64,000 nt of DNA, from assembly GCF_003999255.1 (NCBI RefSeq), contig NZ_CP034791.1, positions 62,001 to 126,000 on the forward strand. Reading direction: 5' to 3'. A program made the position numbers and the translations under genes. The notes beneath the pieces were generated by a model that was not told the DNA's origin, searched no databases, and saw only the letters and a program-made list of their open reading frames with translations. This stretch comes from Caldicellulosiruptor changbaiensis (lineage in GTDB: Bacteria; Bacillota; Thermoanaerobacteria; Caldicellulosiruptorales; Caldicellulosiruptoraceae). Below are positions 26,474-35,845 of the stretch, one piece after another (positions within the stretch are counted from its first letter, which is position 1; every line of letters starts with the position of its first letter).

Positions 26474-26721
26474 GCGTTCAAATGTTTGATTTTATTATAT
26501 CAACTTTATGCAAAGATGTCAATGATTTTATATCAGTACATCATATCAAAATGACACTCAGATCAGAAAATTCAAGGTGTAAAACACCATCAAACCCTTC
26601 CGTCTATCCAGCTGTTGCTAGAAATCAAGTCAAAGCCTTACCACATCTAAATAAAACCGTATCCAAATTAAACCCCAAAATTTTTGCACCTGAGATCGAC
26701 AGAAATGACTTTTAGTCAAAA
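26474..26721 (-). promoter_or_regulatory. CRISPR leader of locus D with promoter
   Basis: Minus-strand TTGACA (26517-26522) and TATAAT (26494-26499) with 17-bp spacing. The block CCTTCCGTCTATCCAGCTG and the distal GAGATCGACAG...GACTTTTAGTCAAAAT are conserved. Confidence 0.9.
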
Positions 26722-26887
26722 TAACAATTTTATTCATAAATCTTGCAAATATATATATATAGTCCGATGCAGTTTTTAAAAAGGAAATTTGGCTTATACT
26801 ACGTTCGTTATTAAAATTGAACTAAATGACAAATGTTAAATGTTAACGTTTGTTTTTATCCTGCTTAGAATTTTAAAGAGCTTAAGG

Positions 26888-26986
26888 ATAAAATCTTTTA
26901 TGAATCGTTTTCTTGGACAGGTATATAAAGATATGTGCAGATTATTTTTGAAGAGATATATAAATGGTGGAACAGCAACACCTTAA
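26888..26986 (+). pseudogene. Remnant of a DUF234-type ATPase gene
   Basis: About 32 codons (IKSFMNRFLGQVYKDMCRLF) align with IKPFMNEFIGEVYEQICMDY in the protein at 914-2299. No other parts of the gene were found nearby. The remainder of 26722-27128 shows no gene. Confidence 0.55.
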
Positions 26987-27128
26987 AAAATGTGAGCTAA
27001 AACAATACTTTGATGAGGGAAATTAAAACTTGAATAAAATTTAAAAGGCATCTTTCAACCTAAGTAGGCTTTGTTAAAACAAGAAAGAAAGCCTAAAAAC
27101 ATAACTTGCAATTTCTAAGTCTAAAGTA

Positions 27129-27163
27129 AAAGGGCTGCTACTTCATCTTTTTGAACAGCCCCC
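27129..27163 (-). terminator. Terminator of the Rpn gene at 27183
   Basis: On the minus strand GGGGGCTG pairs with CAGCCC followed by TTTTACTTT. Confidence 0.65.
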
Positions 27164-27182
27164 ACACATCTTAAAATTTCAA

Positions 27183-28175
27183 TCAGTTTCTGTGCTTTGC
27201 ACGAAGCTCTTTTATCTTTTCAAACGAAAGTCCTGTAATCTCTGCTATCTCCTCATCTTTGTAACCTTTTAAAATCATCCTCTCAGCTGTCTCTATCTTG
27301 CTCTGCTCAAATCCCTGCCTAATACCTTGCTCAATTCCCTGCTGAATTCCCTGCTGAATTCCTTGCTGTAATCCTTCAAAAATCAACTCTTCTCTTATCT
27401 TTCTCAAATTCTGAAATAGTGGCATAGCTTTTTCACCCCCTCTTACAGTCTCATCAATCGCTCTTTTGGCAGCCTCAACTTCTATCTCCTCAAGCTCCCT
27501 CAAAGCAACTGGCAAGCACACCTTCAACACCTCTATCTCCTTCTCCTCTGCCCCCCATAAATATTCTCTCAGCTCCAAAAATAACCTCTCTAACTCCTCA
27601 TATCTCTTAATCCTATTGAGCTTCAATATTAAGCTCAGTATGTCTTTCACTTGCAAAATGCTTTCTGCTTGGTTTAAGTCAATCAATATATACTCAAAAT
27701 CAATTACGCAATTTCCAAACTCCTCAAATCCTAAAATCTTCTCCCTCAGCCTTCTTGTAGCTGTCCACCTGTCTTCCCCGTCGTAAAACACTATCGGCAC
27801 AACTGCCGGCAATGTAAATCCCTTTTTCCTTATTTCCCCTTTGTCAAAATCTTTGACATAGTCTCTGTATATATCTGTGATGTAAAACAAAAGCCTTATT
27901 GACATTGAATGGTCAACTGTTGATTGATGTTCAAACAAAATGTAAAAGATAATCTCTTTCTCTTTTAAATTGACTTTATAGAGGATGTCACTTTCCTGTT
28001 CAGAGAAGTCTGGCAAAACATAACTTTTGTCAATTCTTTCAAGCTGGTCTTCTGTAAGATTTTTGAATACCCCAATCTCATCAAGTCTTTTTAAAAACCT
28101 GAGGAAGATGCTTTTGTTAGAGAATATGTATTTGTACTCCAGGTCATTTATGTTGTGAGGAAGCAGGTTATTCAT
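27183..28175 (-). CDS. Rpn-family nuclease (PD-(D/E)XK, transposase_31-like)
   Basis: Rpn proteins are DNA endonucleases related to YhgA of E. coli, where they promote RecA-independent recombination. Here the nuclease core shows FSEQESDILYKV and FYILFEHQSTVDHSM (D...ExQ), then IPIVFYDGEDRW. The C-terminal region has the Gln-rich pentad GIQQGIQQGIEQG and a helix-turn-helix-like KDEEIAEITGLSFEKIKEL. I take ATG 28175 (AGGTG six bases before) rather than GTG 28184; length 330. Its 5' end faces the leader-distal end of CRISPR array E, about 100 bp away. Confidence 0.9.
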   Translation of the reverse strand: MNNLLPHNINDLEYKYIFSNKSIFLRFLKRLDEIGVFKNLTEDQLERIDKSYVLPDFSEQESDILYKVNLKEKEIIFYILFEHQSTVDHSMSIRLLFYITDIYRDYVKDFDKGEIRKKGFTLPAVVPIVFYDGEDRWTATRRLREKILGFEEFGNCVIDFEYILIDLNQAESILQVKDILSLILKLNRIKRYEELERLFLELREYLWGAEEKEIEVLKVCLPVALRELEEIEVEAAKRAIDETVRGGEKAMPLFQNLRKIREELIFEGLQQGIQQGIQQGIEQGIRQGFEQSKIETAERMILKGYKDEEIAEITGLSFEKIKELRAKHRN

Positions 28176-28273
28176 TATTTTCACCTGAAGAGTTTTCTAA
28201 GAAACATTATAACAAATGAAAAGGATAATATCAAACATATTTTCTTATCCAAGATGAGAAGTAAAAGATCTGC

Positions 28274-28570
28274 GTTTCACTCCCCAAAGGGTAGGCTACA
28301 AACATAGGCTTTTCAAACTTCTTGATATAGGTGAACAAGGTTTCAATCCCCAAAGGGTAGGCTACAAACACTGTATGTCATTCCCGATATCAGGACAACA
28401 AGAGGCGTTTCAATCCCCAAAGGGTAGGCTACAAACATGTTTATTATGTTTATGCCATAGTGTCGTATAAATGTTTCAATCCCCAAAGGGTAGGCTACAA
28501 ACAAGACATGGGGTGGAATGTATTCAACAGCTGGAATACCGTTTCAATCCCCAAAGGGCAGGCTACAAAC
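28274..28570 (-). CRISPR. CRISPR array E, five repeats
   Basis: Repeats start at 28274, 28340, 28407, 28473 and 28541; spacers are 36, 37, 36 and 38 bp. The four leader-distal repeats have GGGTAGG, whereas the leader-proximal one has GGGCAGG like locus D and array F. Since new repeats copy the proximal one, no spacer has been added since that change. Confidence 0.97.
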
Positions 28571-28819
28571 ACGTCAAATAGCTTGATTTTATTATATCAA
28601 CATTATACACCCCTGTCAATGTTTTTATATCAAAACATCTGTGGAAAACTCACATCAAGTCAGAAAAATCAAGCTATATAGCCACCTCAAACCCTTCCGT
28701 CTATCCAGCTGGTACCAGAACATCAAGCAATCCTACATGCCTCAGCATTGAAACCGCATACAAATCAAACCTCAAAATTTTTCTACCGGAGGTCGACAGA
28801 TATGACTTTTGGTCAAAAT
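28571..28819 (-). promoter_or_regulatory. CRISPR leader of array E with promoter
   Basis: Minus-strand TTGACA (28614-28619), 17-bp spacer, TATAAT (28591-28596), then about 20 bp to the first repeat. All distal blocks are intact, including CCTTCCGTCTATCCAGCTG and GGAGGTCGACAG. Confidence 0.92.
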
Positions 28820-28895
28820 GAAATAATATAAATTGTCTTTTGAATAATAACTCAAAAAGTGAAATCTCTATTCTACTGCTGCTTGCTAAAACAAT

Positions 28896-28935
28896 AAAAG
28901 CCACAAGCAGCACCAAAAACGCTTGTGGCAAAAGG
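28896..28935 (-). terminator. Terminator between leader E and the second Rpn gene
   Basis: GCCACAAGC and GCTTGTGGC form a 9-bp stem; on the minus strand a T-rich tail follows. It closes the Rpn gene ending at 28955. Confidence 0.8.
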
Positions 28936-28954
28936 ATATTTTTCAAAATTTCAA

Positions 28955-29944
28955 TCAATTTCTATGCTTTGCACGAAGTTCTTTTATTCTCTCAAGCGAA
29001 AGTCCTGTAATCTCTGCTATCTCCTCATCTTTGTAACCTTTTAAAATCATCCTCTCAGCTGTTTCTATTCTGCTTTGCTCAAAACCTTGCTGAAACCCTT
29101 GCTGAAGTCCTTGCTGCAGTCCTTGCTGTAGTCCTTGTTGAAGCCCAAGGTTAAATTCTTTTGTTTTTGCTTCATCGAGAAGTCTTGCTACATTAGATAC
29201 AAAATCACCCATCTTCTCAGCACCCCCTTGTTTGACTCTCTCTACTACCCTTTCATACTCTTCTCTCTGCTCTTCCAATAACCTCGGTCTTATAATGTAA
29301 TACACCCACCTTAAAAATCTATCTATGTTCTCTTTGCTTAGCTTCTCTAAATTCTTCTCAACCTCTAAAAGCCTTCTTATAAGCTCATCCCTGTCTTCTC
29401 TTACCTGCTCTAAATAAAATACTATAGGTGTCAGCAAATCTTTTTCTTCTTCCAAAATCTTTTTAACATCTATCTCAAATACATCAACTACTCTGTATCT
29501 AAATACATCATCTTTAAAAGTCTCAAATGCCTCCATTAAGTCAGTCGAAATATTCCATTTTTCCTTGATTCCGTTGTATACCACTATGGGTATAACAGGA
29601 GGCAAGTTTTCTACTCCTTTGCTAAGTTCATTCCACCACAGGCTTACCATGTACTTTAGTATCTTTTGGGCCATATCTCTTCTTACTGTTGATTGGTTCT
29701 CAATTAAGATGTAAAAATACATTTCTCTGTTTTTCAGTTTTGCTTTAGCTACAATGTCGGCTCGCAGCTGCGAAAAGTGCTGTGTTACAAATTCGCTGTC
29801 ATCAAATTCTATAGATTCTTCTTCTATCTCCTCTGCCCATTTGTACTTGAGTATATCTTTGACAAGAAGTAACAGCTCTTTTTTGTCTTTGAGTAGGAAT
29901 TTAAAGGTAGTGTCATGTTCCATCGATGGAAGTTCACTGTTCAA
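28955..29944 (-). CDS. Rpn-family nuclease, second copy
   Basis: 329 residues, clearly related to the protein at 27183 but of a different subgroup in its N-terminal half: SMEHDTTFKFLLKDKKELLLL, HFSQLRADIVAKAKL and FYILIENQSTVRRDM carry the PD-(D/E)XK residues. The end has the Gln-rich repeat GLQQGLQQGLQQG and a terminal segment almost identical to the first copy (MILKGYKDEEIAEITGL). TTG 29944 follows GGAGTGAAG; ATG 29923 is the alternative. It lies at the leader-distal end of array F. Confidence 0.9.
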   Translation of the reverse strand: MNSELPSMEHDTTFKFLLKDKKELLLLVKDILKYKWAEEIEEESIEFDDSEFVTQHFSQLRADIVAKAKLKNREMYFYILIENQSTVRRDMAQKILKYMVSLWWNELSKGVENLPPVIPIVVYNGIKEKWNISTDLMEAFETFKDDVFRYRVVDVFEIDVKKILEEEKDLLTPIVFYLEQVREDRDELIRRLLEVEKNLEKLSKENIDRFLRWVYYIIRPRLLEEQREEYERVVERVKQGGAEKMGDFVSNVARLLDEAKTKEFNLGLQQGLQQGLQQGLQQGFQQGFEQSRIETAERMILKGYKDEEIAEITGLSLERIKELRAKHRN

Positions 29945-30119
29945 AACTTCTTCACTCCGCTTTTAAAGCTTTTTGGGTGAAATTCTCCAGCCTGCACACA
30001 AAGATTTTGATTTTCTTTTGTTTTTTACCCAATTTAATTATACCACAAACATTTATGCTTTTGTTTGGCATTTTGAGATTGTTCCAATTCTTAAAGATCA
30101 GTTAACAAGTTCCATTTCT

Positions 30120-30548
30120 TTTTCAATCCCCAAAGGGCAGGCTACAAACCATGAATGGTATAGCTTCATTGGATGAGCTTTTCTCGTTTCAATCCCCAAA
30201 GGGCAGGCTACAAACTTGGTATGTTGATGAAGACAAAAAGCTTCATTTTGTGTTTCAATCCCCAAAGGGCAGGCTACAAACCTGGTGCAGGGAGAACACA
30301 GCAACAACGTATCGCTGGTTTCAATCCCCAAAGGGCAGGCTACAAACTGGTTGCTTTTCTATGTACTGCGTGAGAATTCAAAGCGGTTTCAATCCCCAAA
30401 GGGCAGGCTACAAACTCTTTGTAATCCTTTGCTATGTTTTTGTCAGCTGGTTTCAATCCCCAAAGGGCAGGCTACAAACCTTCATACCGGAAGAGACATT
30501 GCAATCTAAAAGAAAAACGTTTCAATCCCCAAAGGGCAGGCTACAAAC
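30120..30548 (-). CRISPR. CRISPR array F, seven repeats
   Basis: Repeats start at 30120, 30186, 30252, 30318, 30386, 30450 and 30519, all with GGGCAGG; only the first base of the terminal copy differs. Six spacers of 36, 36, 36, 38, 34 and 39 bp. It is the most uniform array here and the likeliest to have been active recently. Confidence 0.98.
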
Positions 30549-30798
30549 ACGTTCAAATGCTTGATTTCATTATATCAACTTTATGCAAAGGTGTCAATGT
30601 TTTTATATCAGTACATTATATCAAAGTGCTGCTCAAATCAGAAGATTCAAGAGCTAAACCCTCATCAATCCCTTTCGTCTATCCAGCTGTTGCCAGAAAT
30701 CAAGCCAAAGCCTTGCTATATCGAAATTAAACCGTATCCAAATCAAAACTCAAAAATTTTGCACCGGAGGTCGACGGAAGTGACTTTTGGTCAAAATG
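30549..30798 (-). promoter_or_regulatory. CRISPR leader of array F with promoter
   Basis: Minus-strand TTGACA (30592-30597), 17 bp, TATAAT (30569-30574). The rest follows the common 250-bp layout. Similarity to the array C region continues to about 30950, so the two loci arose by a duplication larger than the leader. Confidence 0.92.
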
Positions 30799-31031
30799 AA
30801 TATATAATCGTAAAATTAATGTATTATATGCATAATCATAAAATAAGCAGAAAGTTGTATTTCGGCAAAAAGAAATTCATCTCAATCACCCCTGTAGATG
30901 ATATTTAGGAGTCATATTGTTTACAAGAATAACTAATTATAACTATATTGTGCAAAAGCAGAATTTAATTTTTTTGCGAATTTTGTCAAAAAGAAGAGCG
31001 AGAAGCGTTTAAAAAAAGGAAAAATTGGTTT

Positions 31032-31037
31032 ATAATT
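31032..31037 (+). promoter_or_regulatory. Probable -10 box of csx1
   Basis: TATAAT lies 40 bp before the GTG start; the SD GGGGG falls between. It diverges from the leader promoter of array F. Confidence 0.5.
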
Positions 31038-31077
31038 TTGTTTAGATGAATAGCTATAATCAAGGGGGTTTTTAAAG

Positions 31078-32406
31078 GTGAATGTACACAAAGCCTCGAA
31101 TATCCTAATTTCCGTAATAGGCAAGGGTCGACTTAAAAAGGACCAAACAGTGGGTTATGAACAAACTGAATACGTTTTTAATCCTGACAAAAAAAAGAAT
31201 AAAAGATATACAGCGTCAAAGACAGCCTTTTTTGGTATTGCCCTATATGAATATCTTAGAAACGTTGAGAGCATAAACATTGACAAGTTTATTATAATTG
31301 GCACTAATAAATCAGCGTGGTCAGAACTTTACCAAATTCTTCCCCATGATGTACAAAGCTCAGAAGGCATAACTGAGATGTGCTTGAAAGTGTATGAAGA
31401 AGAAAAGAAAGGTATTTCAGAGCAAACGCTTTTAGAGTGGCAAAATACTTTAACAAAGTACGTACCAAGCCTTAAGTTTCATAAAATAGAGCCAGTTGAA
31501 CTTGGTAAAGGCATTGACATACTTTTGAAAGAGCTTGATAAAGATGGTGCCCACAATGTAATTTTTGACATGACGCACGCCTTTAGGAACATTCCTATTG
31601 TTTTTTCCTATGGTATAATGCTTTTGAAGTATTTGAGAAAGATAAACAACATAAGAATATTCTATGGTGCACACGATATGAAGGAATATTTTTCAGAGCT
31701 TGGGGGTGAACAATCCCCTGTAATTGAAATTTCTTTTATAGACAAACTGGTCAAAATGATTGAGGCGATGGCTACCTTTGAAAATTCTGGCTACTTTGTG
31801 CCCATTTTGAATCAACTTGGTTTTGGCAACAAAGAGAAGACATATTTCAGGCTGGAGATGAACCGCCAGCCACGAAGAGAGATTGAAGAGATAATAAAAG
31901 GGCTTGAGGATAAACTAAATACAGCTGAGCATGCTTATGAAAGAGAAATAGTTGAGATAATGTACAGAGAATTTTGTGAAATGAACAGGCAGGAAAAACT
32001 CTTTCAGAGAATGTACAAAAGATCTCAGTTTTTCTATGAAAGAAAACAGTATCTCAAGGCTTTGATTCTTCTTTATGAAGCAACAATTGTACTTTTTGCA
32101 GATGTATATAATATAAAAGACAATATGAATTACGATGCACGTGAAGAGGCACGAGATAAACTAAGAAATGAAATAAAGAATGTTGGATCTGATGCAAATT
32201 CAAATAGACTAATCAAAGACCAAGAGGAAGCAGAAATACTAAAAGAGTTAGAATATGTTAGGAACGCTGCAGTGCATGGTTCATCATCTCGCAGCAATCA
32301 AAACTATTTAGAAGATATTGACTCATTCAAAATACTTTTTAATTCAGCGCTAAAAGTATTTGAAAAGCTACTCAGAAGAAGAGATGAGATTAAAAAAAGT
32401 TTCTGA
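31078..32406 (+). CDS. csx1: Csx1-family CARF-HEPN ribonuclease (TM1812/Csx2 type)
   Basis: Csx1 proteins bind cyclic oligoadenylate made by Cas10 through an N-terminal CARF domain and then cut RNA with a C-terminal HEPN domain. Seen: NILISVIGKGR at the start, the family motif FDMTHAFRNIP with Asp 164 and His 167, and in the C-terminal part RNAAVH at 395-400, a perfect HEPN R-x4-H. Length is 442 residues. It is the only intact effector of this type in the window and lies 21 kb from csm1, which lacks an adjacent csm6. GTG 31078 has GGGGG upstream. Confidence 0.92.
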   Translation: MNVHKASNILISVIGKGRLKKDQTVGYEQTEYVFNPDKKKNKRYTASKTAFFGIALYEYLRNVESINIDKFIIIGTNKSAWSELYQILPHDVQSSEGITEMCLKVYEEEKKGISEQTLLEWQNTLTKYVPSLKFHKIEPVELGKGIDILLKELDKDGAHNVIFDMTHAFRNIPIVFSYGIMLLKYLRKINNIRIFYGAHDMKEYFSELGGEQSPVIEISFIDKLVKMIEAMATFENSGYFVPILNQLGFGNKEKTYFRLEMNRQPRREIEEIIKGLEDKLNTAEHAYEREIVEIMYREFCEMNRQEKLFQRMYKRSQFFYERKQYLKALILLYEATIVLFADVYNIKDNMNYDAREEARDKLRNEIKNVGSDANSNRLIKDQEEAEILKELEYVRNAAVHGSSSRSNQNYLEDIDSFKILFNSALKVFEKLLRRRDEIKKSF

Positions 32407-32533
32407 ATATCCCTTTTAAAAGACCGATGAAAAAACAACCTATTAAATATGATAGAACAAGGGCAATTGATAAAAGAGGAATAAGTATAGGCGCAAGAAG
32501 GATAAGAATAATAATTCCAAAAATAACTCCCAT
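32390..32533 (-). CDS. Possible 47-residue two-helix membrane peptide
   Basis: ATG 32533 follows AAGGCGGTG; the product is almost entirely hydrophobic (GIIILILLAPILIPLLSIAL, then SYLIGCFFIGLLKG). It overlaps the last 17 bp of csx1 on the opposite strand. The SD and start support it, but the size and lack of a known family leave doubt. Confidence 0.4.
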   Translation of the reverse strand: MGVIFGIIILILLAPILIPLLSIALVLSYLIGCFFIGLLKGIFRNFF

Positions 32534-32620
32534 GCAAAACACCGCCTTTTTGTTAATATAAGTTGTTTTTTCGCTACTATTTTTACCCTCTGAAAAGTCT
32601 ATAAAAACCTACAGGTAAGA

Positions 32621-32671
32621 CAAGGGAGAAAGCAAAAAAGTATTAAAAACTCAGGTAGCTTTCTCCCTTTG
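32621..32671 (-). terminator. Hairpin at the 3' end of cas3
   Basis: CAAGGGAGAAAGC pairs with GCTTTCTCCCTTTG; one arm lies inside the last codons of cas3 (stop at 32643). No strong T-run follows, so it may protect the 3' end as well as terminate. Confidence 0.6.
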
Positions 32672-35117
32672 TTTTAAAACCTGTCATCAGGTCATAAAAG
32701 TCGTTGAGCTGGCTGTGCGGCACATAGAGTATAAGATTTTCAAAATTAGCAGGGATATTGTCTGTCTTTGGCACAGAGATGACGTAGTCGTAAAAACTTT
32801 TGCGAATCTCCAAAAACCTCTTTTTTCTTTCAAAAAAGTCTTTAATCTCACGAATTTCTACAAATCTCTGCCAGATAATTTTTGCTTCCTCATCTGCCTC
32901 AACAAATACATCTATTTTGTAAGGTTCATCCTCGATGAGTTTAAAACTTCCGATTGCAGCTGAGTCAGAGTCGGATGAGGTGTAAAGAAGTCTGTAAATT
33001 GCCTCAAGAAATTTTTGTGATGTTCCCTTATCGTCGCTGCTTGTTTCAATCACGCCGCGTCTTGCAAGTTCTTTGTAATACTCAAAGATTAGCTCTGCAA
33101 ACTTACTTTCATCAACCTTTTGAAATTGACTTAAAATCTTTTTGGTTGCATCAATCAATAGACTATCATAAACCTCTGTTGCAAAAAGTCTTCCTCTATC
33201 AGATACAAGTTCAACAACTGTTACTTTGCTCTTTCCTTTTTTGCCTTCTCTGTTTGCCCTTCCTGCTGCTTGGATGATTGAGTCAAGCGGAGCAATGTCT
33301 CTTACAACATGGTCAAAGTCAACGTCAACCCCTGCCTCAACAAGCTGGGTTGATACAACAATTTTGTATTTCTTATTTTTAATTTGCTCAATTCTTCTCA
33401 ATCTTTCTTTTGGGATTATATGAGTTGTCAGAATTGTAATTTCGTCCTGCATGTCAGGAAATCTTTGATTTATAAGTTCATACAAATTTTTTGCACTGCT
33501 TACAGTATTCATGACAAAAAGGTAAGTTTTTTCTTCTTCAAACTCAAAGTTTGCCACAAACTCTTCAAGTTTTATTTTTGAGAAATTATTGTCAAAATAC
33601 AACTCTGTTCGACAAAGTTTGTCAAAATAGTTCTCCGGTTTTACAATACTGATGGCTCTACTTTTGTCAACAATAAACGGCATTGTGGCAGTTGAAAGGA
33701 TTATGTAGCAGTTTAGGCTATTACACATCTTCTCAAAAAGATTCTTGCACAAAAACCAATACTCTGAGTTTATAGCCTGCACCTCATCAAGAATGATAAT
33801 TGAATTAGCAATTCTGTGGAATTTTCTCATATTTGAGTTTTTGTTTGTCAGAATACTCTCCAAAAACTGGACAAATGTGGTGACGATTATGTTTGAGTTC
33901 CAGCCTTCTATTAAAAGTTTTGCAATGTCTTTGTCAAAGATTTCCTCTTGGTTGTTCTGAAGACCATCTTTGGTTTTGTAGGCAATATCGCTTAAGTGAT
34001 GGTGCTTCAAAATGATGTCTGAGGTTATGTCAAGGTCGCAAAAGCTCAAAATCTGTGAGATGACGTTATAATTTTGCTCAATGATAGATAAAAAAGGAAG
34101 TGAGTAAATTATTCTAAATTTGCTGTCAAATCTCTTCTGGGCAAGTTCTCTGAGTTTTAGTGCAAAAGCAAAAGAGATGATAGTTTTTCCAAGCCCTGTT
34201 GGAAGACAGAGGGTGTAGATACGTCTATTTTCGTCAATCTCGCAATTTGTTGCTTCTTCAAAAGCACTGTCTCTTAAGGTTTTTATTGAATTTTCGAAGT
34301 TTTCAGGCTTGAAAATTCTTCTCCTGAAACTGTCAACGTCGATGTGAGAAAGGTTTAGCTCTGGAATATCAACCAAAGTGCCAAAGATTGCCTCTGTTTT
34401 GTCTGCATCCAGGAGGATAGAATACAACAGATTTAGCATGAAAAAGAATTTCATCTCTGTGTCAAAAAGCTTTCTGAAGGCTTTCTTAAAAAGCTTTGTT
34501 GAGTCTTTTGCAAGGTCTACAAATTCTCTTAAGATATCTGTTGTCAAAAAACCAATTTCAATTTCAGGGTAAAGAGTGAAAATATTAGAAATAAGAGTAT
34601 TAAACTTCTCTTTGTCAATATTCTCAATCTGCTCATAGCAAAGTTCTAAATCATCTTCTGAGATCAATATCATATCTGATGCTGCTTCTAAATTACCGTG
34701 ATGTTTTAAAGTAGCAAAAAATGCTAAAATCGCAGTAAAGCCTTCAAAAGCTTTGTCCTCTTGGATTTTCTTTTCTTCAATGAGCCTATTTAATGTACCC
34801 CAAACACAGATAGCAGAGATGAGAGAGTGGCGCGATAATCTGGTTTTTGGTTTCTTTTTATCAAAAAGATAAGTTTGAAAAAAAGAAGTTGCCTTGCCGA
34901 TGTCATGCAGCAAGGCTGTAATTTTTGCAATCTGGGAAAGAAACTTTGTTGAACAAAGTGCAATGTTCTTCTCTGAAGCAAAGGAGTTAGCTAAAATGCT
35001 GGTGTTTGCAAGATGAACCTCTAAGGGCTTTGCGCCTTCTATACCGCCGTCTTTGCCGGGGTGAGAAAAAAGGCCAGACAAATTTTTGTTATCAAAACAA
35101 AAGGATGTTCTCTCCAT
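32643..35117 (-). CDS. cas3: Cas3 helicase-nuclease (type I-B)
   Basis: Cas3 is recruited by Cascade to the R-loop, unwinds DNA and degrades it with its HD domain. Seen: LLHDIGKATSFF (HD) near residue 70, SRHSLISA, Walker A LPTGLGKT near 305, the DEAH-box equivalent IILDEVQAI, LSTATMP (motif III) and VVSTQLVEAGVDVDFD with AAGRANR (motif VI). Length is 824 residues from ATG 35117, preceded by GGAGGT; the gene overlaps cas5 by 26 bp. HD and helicase are on one chain, the usual arrangement. Confidence 0.96.
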   Translation of the reverse strand: MERTSFCFDNKNLSGLFSHPGKDGGIEGAKPLEVHLANTSILANSFASEKNIALCSTKFLSQIAKITALLHDIGKATSFFQTYLFDKKKPKTRLSRHSLISAICVWGTLNRLIEEKKIQEDKAFEGFTAILAFFATLKHHGNLEAASDMILISEDDLELCYEQIENIDKEKFNTLISNIFTLYPEIEIGFLTTDILREFVDLAKDSTKLFKKAFRKLFDTEMKFFFMLNLLYSILLDADKTEAIFGTLVDIPELNLSHIDVDSFRRRIFKPENFENSIKTLRDSAFEEATNCEIDENRRIYTLCLPTGLGKTIISFAFALKLRELAQKRFDSKFRIIYSLPFLSIIEQNYNVISQILSFCDLDITSDIILKHHHLSDIAYKTKDGLQNNQEEIFDKDIAKLLIEGWNSNIIVTTFVQFLESILTNKNSNMRKFHRIANSIIILDEVQAINSEYWFLCKNLFEKMCNSLNCYIILSTATMPFIVDKSRAISIVKPENYFDKLCRTELYFDNNFSKIKLEEFVANFEFEEEKTYLFVMNTVSSAKNLYELINQRFPDMQDEITILTTHIIPKERLRRIEQIKNKKYKIVVSTQLVEAGVDVDFDHVVRDIAPLDSIIQAAGRANREGKKGKSKVTVVELVSDRGRLFATEVYDSLLIDATKKILSQFQKVDESKFAELIFEYYKELARRGVIETSSDDKGTSQKFLEAIYRLLYTSSDSDSAAIGSFKLIEDEPYKIDVFVEADEEAKIIWQRFVEIREIKDFFERKKRFLEIRKSFYDYVISVPKTDNIPANFENLILYVPHSQLNDFYDLMTGFKTKGESYLSF

Positions 35118-35823
35118 TTTGGACCTCCACATAACTTGATGGTCTTGCTAAAAGTTCTTTTCCAGTAGGTTCGAAAATGACGTCTTCGTATTTTATAACT
35201 TCTCTTGTCCTGAGCATGTAAAGAGGCATTCTCTCTTTAAAGTAGCTTTTTCCAGCTTCAATCCTTAGGGGTGTATCTGCTTTGCTATCTAAATAGCTTA
35301 AAGGAATTGGTGTGCAAAGGCTTACATAGTCATCTGGCATGTCCTTTTCAAAAGCCTCAAATACTCCGACAAATTCAAAGTCAGCAAGAAATTCAGAAAG
35401 ACCCATTGAAAGAGTGAAAAAGCTTTTGTGTTCTTGCAAAAATTCAACAAGTTTTTGAAAGACATTGGTAGATGTATGTGTGGCGTATATCCTAAAACAA
35501 GGATCTTTTAAAAGCTCAAACCTCATCTGTGTTCGTGGCTGGCGGTTTTTGGTTTTTATAGGCCGCCATCTTCCTTCTTTTGTGTCTATGTGATTTATTC
35601 CCATTCTGATTTTTTTCACAGGGGTTAAAATTCTAATCCCCGCACGAAACTTACCATACTCTAAAACGTCAAGATACTCTTTTTTGTCAAGTCCCAAGAT
35701 GGCTCCCACCATTCCCTGAATAGTTGGGAATGGTGGGAAGGGGTATGTTATTGGCGAAGATGTTGAATAAAACTTACCAAAAAAACCAAAGTCAGCTTTG
35801 ATATCAAATACAGCTACTTTCAT
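35092..35823 (-). CDS. cas5: Cas5, type I-B Cascade subunit
   Basis: Cas5 holds the crRNA 5' handle in Cascade. MKVAVFDIKADFGFFGKF and SSPITYPFPPFPTIQGMVGAILG are typical of the Cas5h/t group; RRQP-like basic segment PIKTKNRQPRTQMRFE follows. Length is 243 residues. It sits between cas7 and cas3, 22 bp after cas7, with a clear SD (AAGGTGATGTG). Confidence 0.94.
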   Translation of the reverse strand: MKVAVFDIKADFGFFGKFYSTSSPITYPFPPFPTIQGMVGAILGLDKKEYLDVLEYGKFRAGIRILTPVKKIRMGINHIDTKEGRWRPIKTKNRQPRTQMRFELLKDPCFRIYATHTSTNVFQKLVEFLQEHKSFFTLSMGLSEFLADFEFVGVFEAFEKDMPDDYVSLCTPIPLSYLDSKADTPLRIEAGKSYFKERMPLYMLRTREVIKYEDVIFEPTGKELLARPSSYVEVQNGENILLF

Positions 35824-35845
35824 ATCACATCACCTTAAAGCTTAA

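Noticed and set aside
28701-28958. 85-residue minus-strand frame
   Set aside because: It covers the distal leader blocks of array E and is not conserved as coding sequence in the other leaders.
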